Notes under the pieces: generated by a model
What the model was told of the DNA's origin: nothing
Database searches by the model: none
The model's input: the letters and a program-made list of their open reading frames with translations, nothing else
Made by a program: the position numbers and the translations under genes
Assembly (NCBI RefSeq): GCF_003264365.1
Contig: NZ_PYAK01000020.1
Coordinates: forward strand, 1-64,000
DNA from: Micromonospora noduli
GTDB taxonomy: Bacteria > Actinomycetota > Actinomycetes > Mycobacteriales > Micromonosporaceae
Direction: 5' to 3'
Length of the DNA stretch: 64,000 bases
Shown here: in pieces, positions 62,464-64,000 of the stretch
Position numbering within the stretch: the first letter of the stretch is position 1
Layout of the letters: each line of letters opens with the position of its first letter

Positions 62464-64000
62464 TCACTGGAACGTAGCGTCGTCGACGAGGAGGCTGTCG
62501 GTGCCCTCGGCCGTCTCGACGTAGAAGGCGGCGCTGGTCAGGGTGCCGCTCCACGACACTGTCGTGATGCCGGTGAGCAGGGTCCAGCCGTTGACGTTCA
62601 CCCCCACCGCAGGCGTCAGCTGGAGGTAGTTCGTCGTGCCGTTCGCGGTCAGCGACAGCGTCGCCTTCGCCGACGGGGTGCCGCCCTGTGCTCGTACCCA
62701 GACGTTCGTGGTGTAGCTCTTGCCGTTGGTGAGCTTGGCGGTCACGTCCTGACTGGGGCCGTTCCAGGCGCCGGTCCGGCCGGTGATCGACAGTGATCCG
62801 CTGCCGCCGTGCGCGACAGTGGTGTTCCTGGCGAGGGTGCCGCTGCCGTGCACACCCCAGCCCGTCGTGCCGTTCTCCACGTCGCCGTTGGTGATCAGGT
62901 TGGTGGCGCTGCCGCCACCGGTGCCGCCGAACTGCCACCAGTTGATGTTGAACAGGTTGCCGCTGCCGCCGGCGAAGCGCAGGTAGAGATCATGGGTGCC
63001 GGTCGCTCCGCTGACCGAACAGGTGCTGGTGGTCCAGGTCTGCCAGCCGCCGGTGCCGCCCACGGTGCAGGTGCCCACGGTCGGGCCGTTGGCGCTGTCG
63101 AGGCGTACCTCGATCCGGCCGCCGCTGGTGGCCGACGCGACCCGGGCGCTGAACGCTGTCGCACCCGCGCCGAACGCGACGCCCTTGACCTTGATGTAGT
63201 CGCCGTTCTCGATCCAACCGACGTTCATCCCGCCCTCGCTGGACGCCTCGGTCTCGATCCCCGAGCCCCAGGCGATCGTCTCCGCCTCCTGTCGCACGTA
63301 CGGGTTCAGCGTGCCCACCTGCGGGGCACCGGTGTTCGTCATCGTGATGGCCGGGAACAGGCCATTGCTGGTGTAACTGAACTTCTCCACCGCGACCGAA
63401 CGGGTGTAACCACCGCCACCGGGCAACGCCCCGTTGTGATAGAAGAAATACGAACCACCCTGGAAGTCGATCACACCCGCGTGATTGGTGAAGCTAGCGC
63501 CCTGCCGCGGCATGATCGTTCCCCGATATGTCCACGGCCCCGTCGGCCCGGTCGCTGTGGAGTACGCGATGAACTCGGAGCAGCACTCGGCCGCGAACAC
63601 GTTGTAGTACAACCCGTTGCGCTTGAACACCCACGGCCCCTCCTCATACAGCGTCGGCCGACTCGCATTACCGTTACGGGTACCGAACCCCGCCGTCGTG
63701 AGGGGAATGCGTGTCGCACTGCCGGAGAACGAAATCATGTCCGGGTTCAACTTCACGTACCACAGACCCGGGTTACCCCAGTACAGATACGCCTGCCCGT
63801 CATCGTCGATGAACGCGTGCGGGTCGATTTCGTTGTTGCCGACCAGTGGTCGACCGAGCGCGTCGCGGAACGGCCCGGTAGGGCTGTCGGCCACCCCGAC
63901 GCCGATGACCATCTGCCCGTTGGAGCGCTGGCGCACCGGCACGTACCAGTAGAACTTTCCGTTACGCGGAACGACCTGCCCGGCCCACGCGTTGGCGTCC
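62464..64000 (-). CDS. Secreted-type GH43 arabinoxylan hydrolase with CBM6 and CBM4/9-like modules (5' end outside window)
   Basis: At least 512 residues are visible; the frame continues past base 64000, so the start and any signal peptide are missing. The GH43 propeller part shows FYWYVPVRQRSNG, VGNNEIDPHAFIDDDGQAYLYWGNPGLWYVKLN and FTNHAGVIDF. A CBM6 follows (QEAETIAWGSGIETEASSEGGMNVGWIENGDYIKV), then a C-terminal beta-sandwich of the CBM4/9/22 kind (NLITNGDVENGTTGWGVHG). Likely an arabinofuranosidase or xylosidase acting with the GH10 xylanase. Confidence 0.9.
   Translation of the reverse strand, partial: DANAWAGQVVPRNGKFYWYVPVRQRSNGQMVIGVGVADSPTGPFRDALGRPLVGNNEIDPHAFIDDDGQAYLYWGNPGLWYVKLNPDMISFSGSATRIPLTTAGFGTRNGNASRPTLYEEGPWVFKRNGLYYNVFAAECCSEFIAYSTATGPTGPWTYRGTIMPRQGASFTNHAGVIDFQGGSYFFYHNGALPGGGGYTRSVAVEKFSYTSNGLFPAITMTNTGAPQVGTLNPYVRQEAETIAWGSGIETEASSEGGMNVGWIENGDYIKVKGVAFGAGATAFSARVASATSGGRIEVRLDSANGPTVGTCTVGGTGGWQTWTTSTCSVSGATGTHDLYLRFAGGSGNLFNINWWQFGGTGGGSATNLITNGDVENGTTGWGVHGSGTLARNTTVAHGGSGSLSITGRTGAWNGPSQDVTAKLTNGKSYTTNVWVRAQGGTPSAKATLSLTANGTTNYLQLTPAVGVNVNGWTLLTGITTVSWSGTLTSAAFYVETAEGTDSLLVDDATFQ

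Overview
This is a very GC-rich stretch from a filamentous actinomycete, most likely Micromonospora or a close relative in the Micromonosporaceae. The signs are frequent GTG starts, many 1-8 nt gene overlaps, secreted xylan- and glucan-degrading enzymes, a SARP regulator with a rare TTA codon, and clade-style intergenic palindromes. I see no phage, plasmid, CRISPR, tRNA or rRNA.

Layout. (1) 0.4-5.3 kb: a Tat-exported sugar isomerase-like protein, a secreted PQQ-type sugar dehydrogenase with a PKD domain, and a convergent parallel beta-helix protein. (2) 5.5-9.6 kb: a branched-chain 2-oxoacid dehydrogenase operon (E1alpha-E1beta-E2) with a divergent Lrp/AsnC regulator. (3) 9.6-15.8 kb: housekeeping genes (LigD-type polymerase, histidine phosphatase, NAD(P)HX dehydratase, hemerythrin, SDR, and glyA behind a ZTP riboswitch), then a 126-bp nested palindrome and a small protein. 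(4) 15.9-40.9 kb: a biosynthetic region. One operon (P450, alpha/beta hydrolase, hydroxymandelate oxidase-like, HpgT-like aminotransferase) and a tightly coupled 12-gene operon (two ACPs, three ketosynthase-like proteins, an AMP-ligase, 4-hydroxymandelate synthase, Fe/2OG oxygenase, DUF3050 oxygenase-like protein, E1alpha/E1beta without E2, ATP-grasp) together hold a full route to 4-hydroxyphenylglycine or its 2-oxo acid. No NRPS is present. Between them lie another AMP-ligase with an MFS exporter and several genes that look unrelated. A PPTase and a third AMP-ligase follow the big operon. (5) 41.2-52.9 kb: a whiE-like (spore pigment type) aromatic type II PKS locus with KSalpha, KSbeta, an ACP fused to a cyclase, cupin, ABM monooxygenase, two TcmI-type cyclases, an FAD hydroxylase, its own acetyl-CoA carboxylase (AccC, BCCP, AccD-AccA fusion) and a SARP activator. 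(6) 53.2-57.6 kb: miscellaneous genes (membrane-anchored helix-hairpin-helix protein, ICL/PEP-mutase family, TetR, GNAT, DUF1223, YjbR) and a relic of an SDR gene. (7) 57.7-64.0 kb: secreted glycoside hydrolases GH81, GH10-CBM2 and GH43-CBM6-CBM4/9 (the last cut by the window edge), punctuated by strong terminators and LacI-type operator candidates.

The most unusual part is region 4. Arylglyoxylate/arylglycine formation sits with several ketosynthase-like proteins (one with a Cys-Asn-His triad, one only a fragment), a TPP-dependent E1 pair lacking an E2 partner, and two non-heme iron oxygenase families. I do not recognise it as any characterised pathway. Whether regions 4 and 5 form one pathway or two neighbouring ones cannot be decided from sequence alone.
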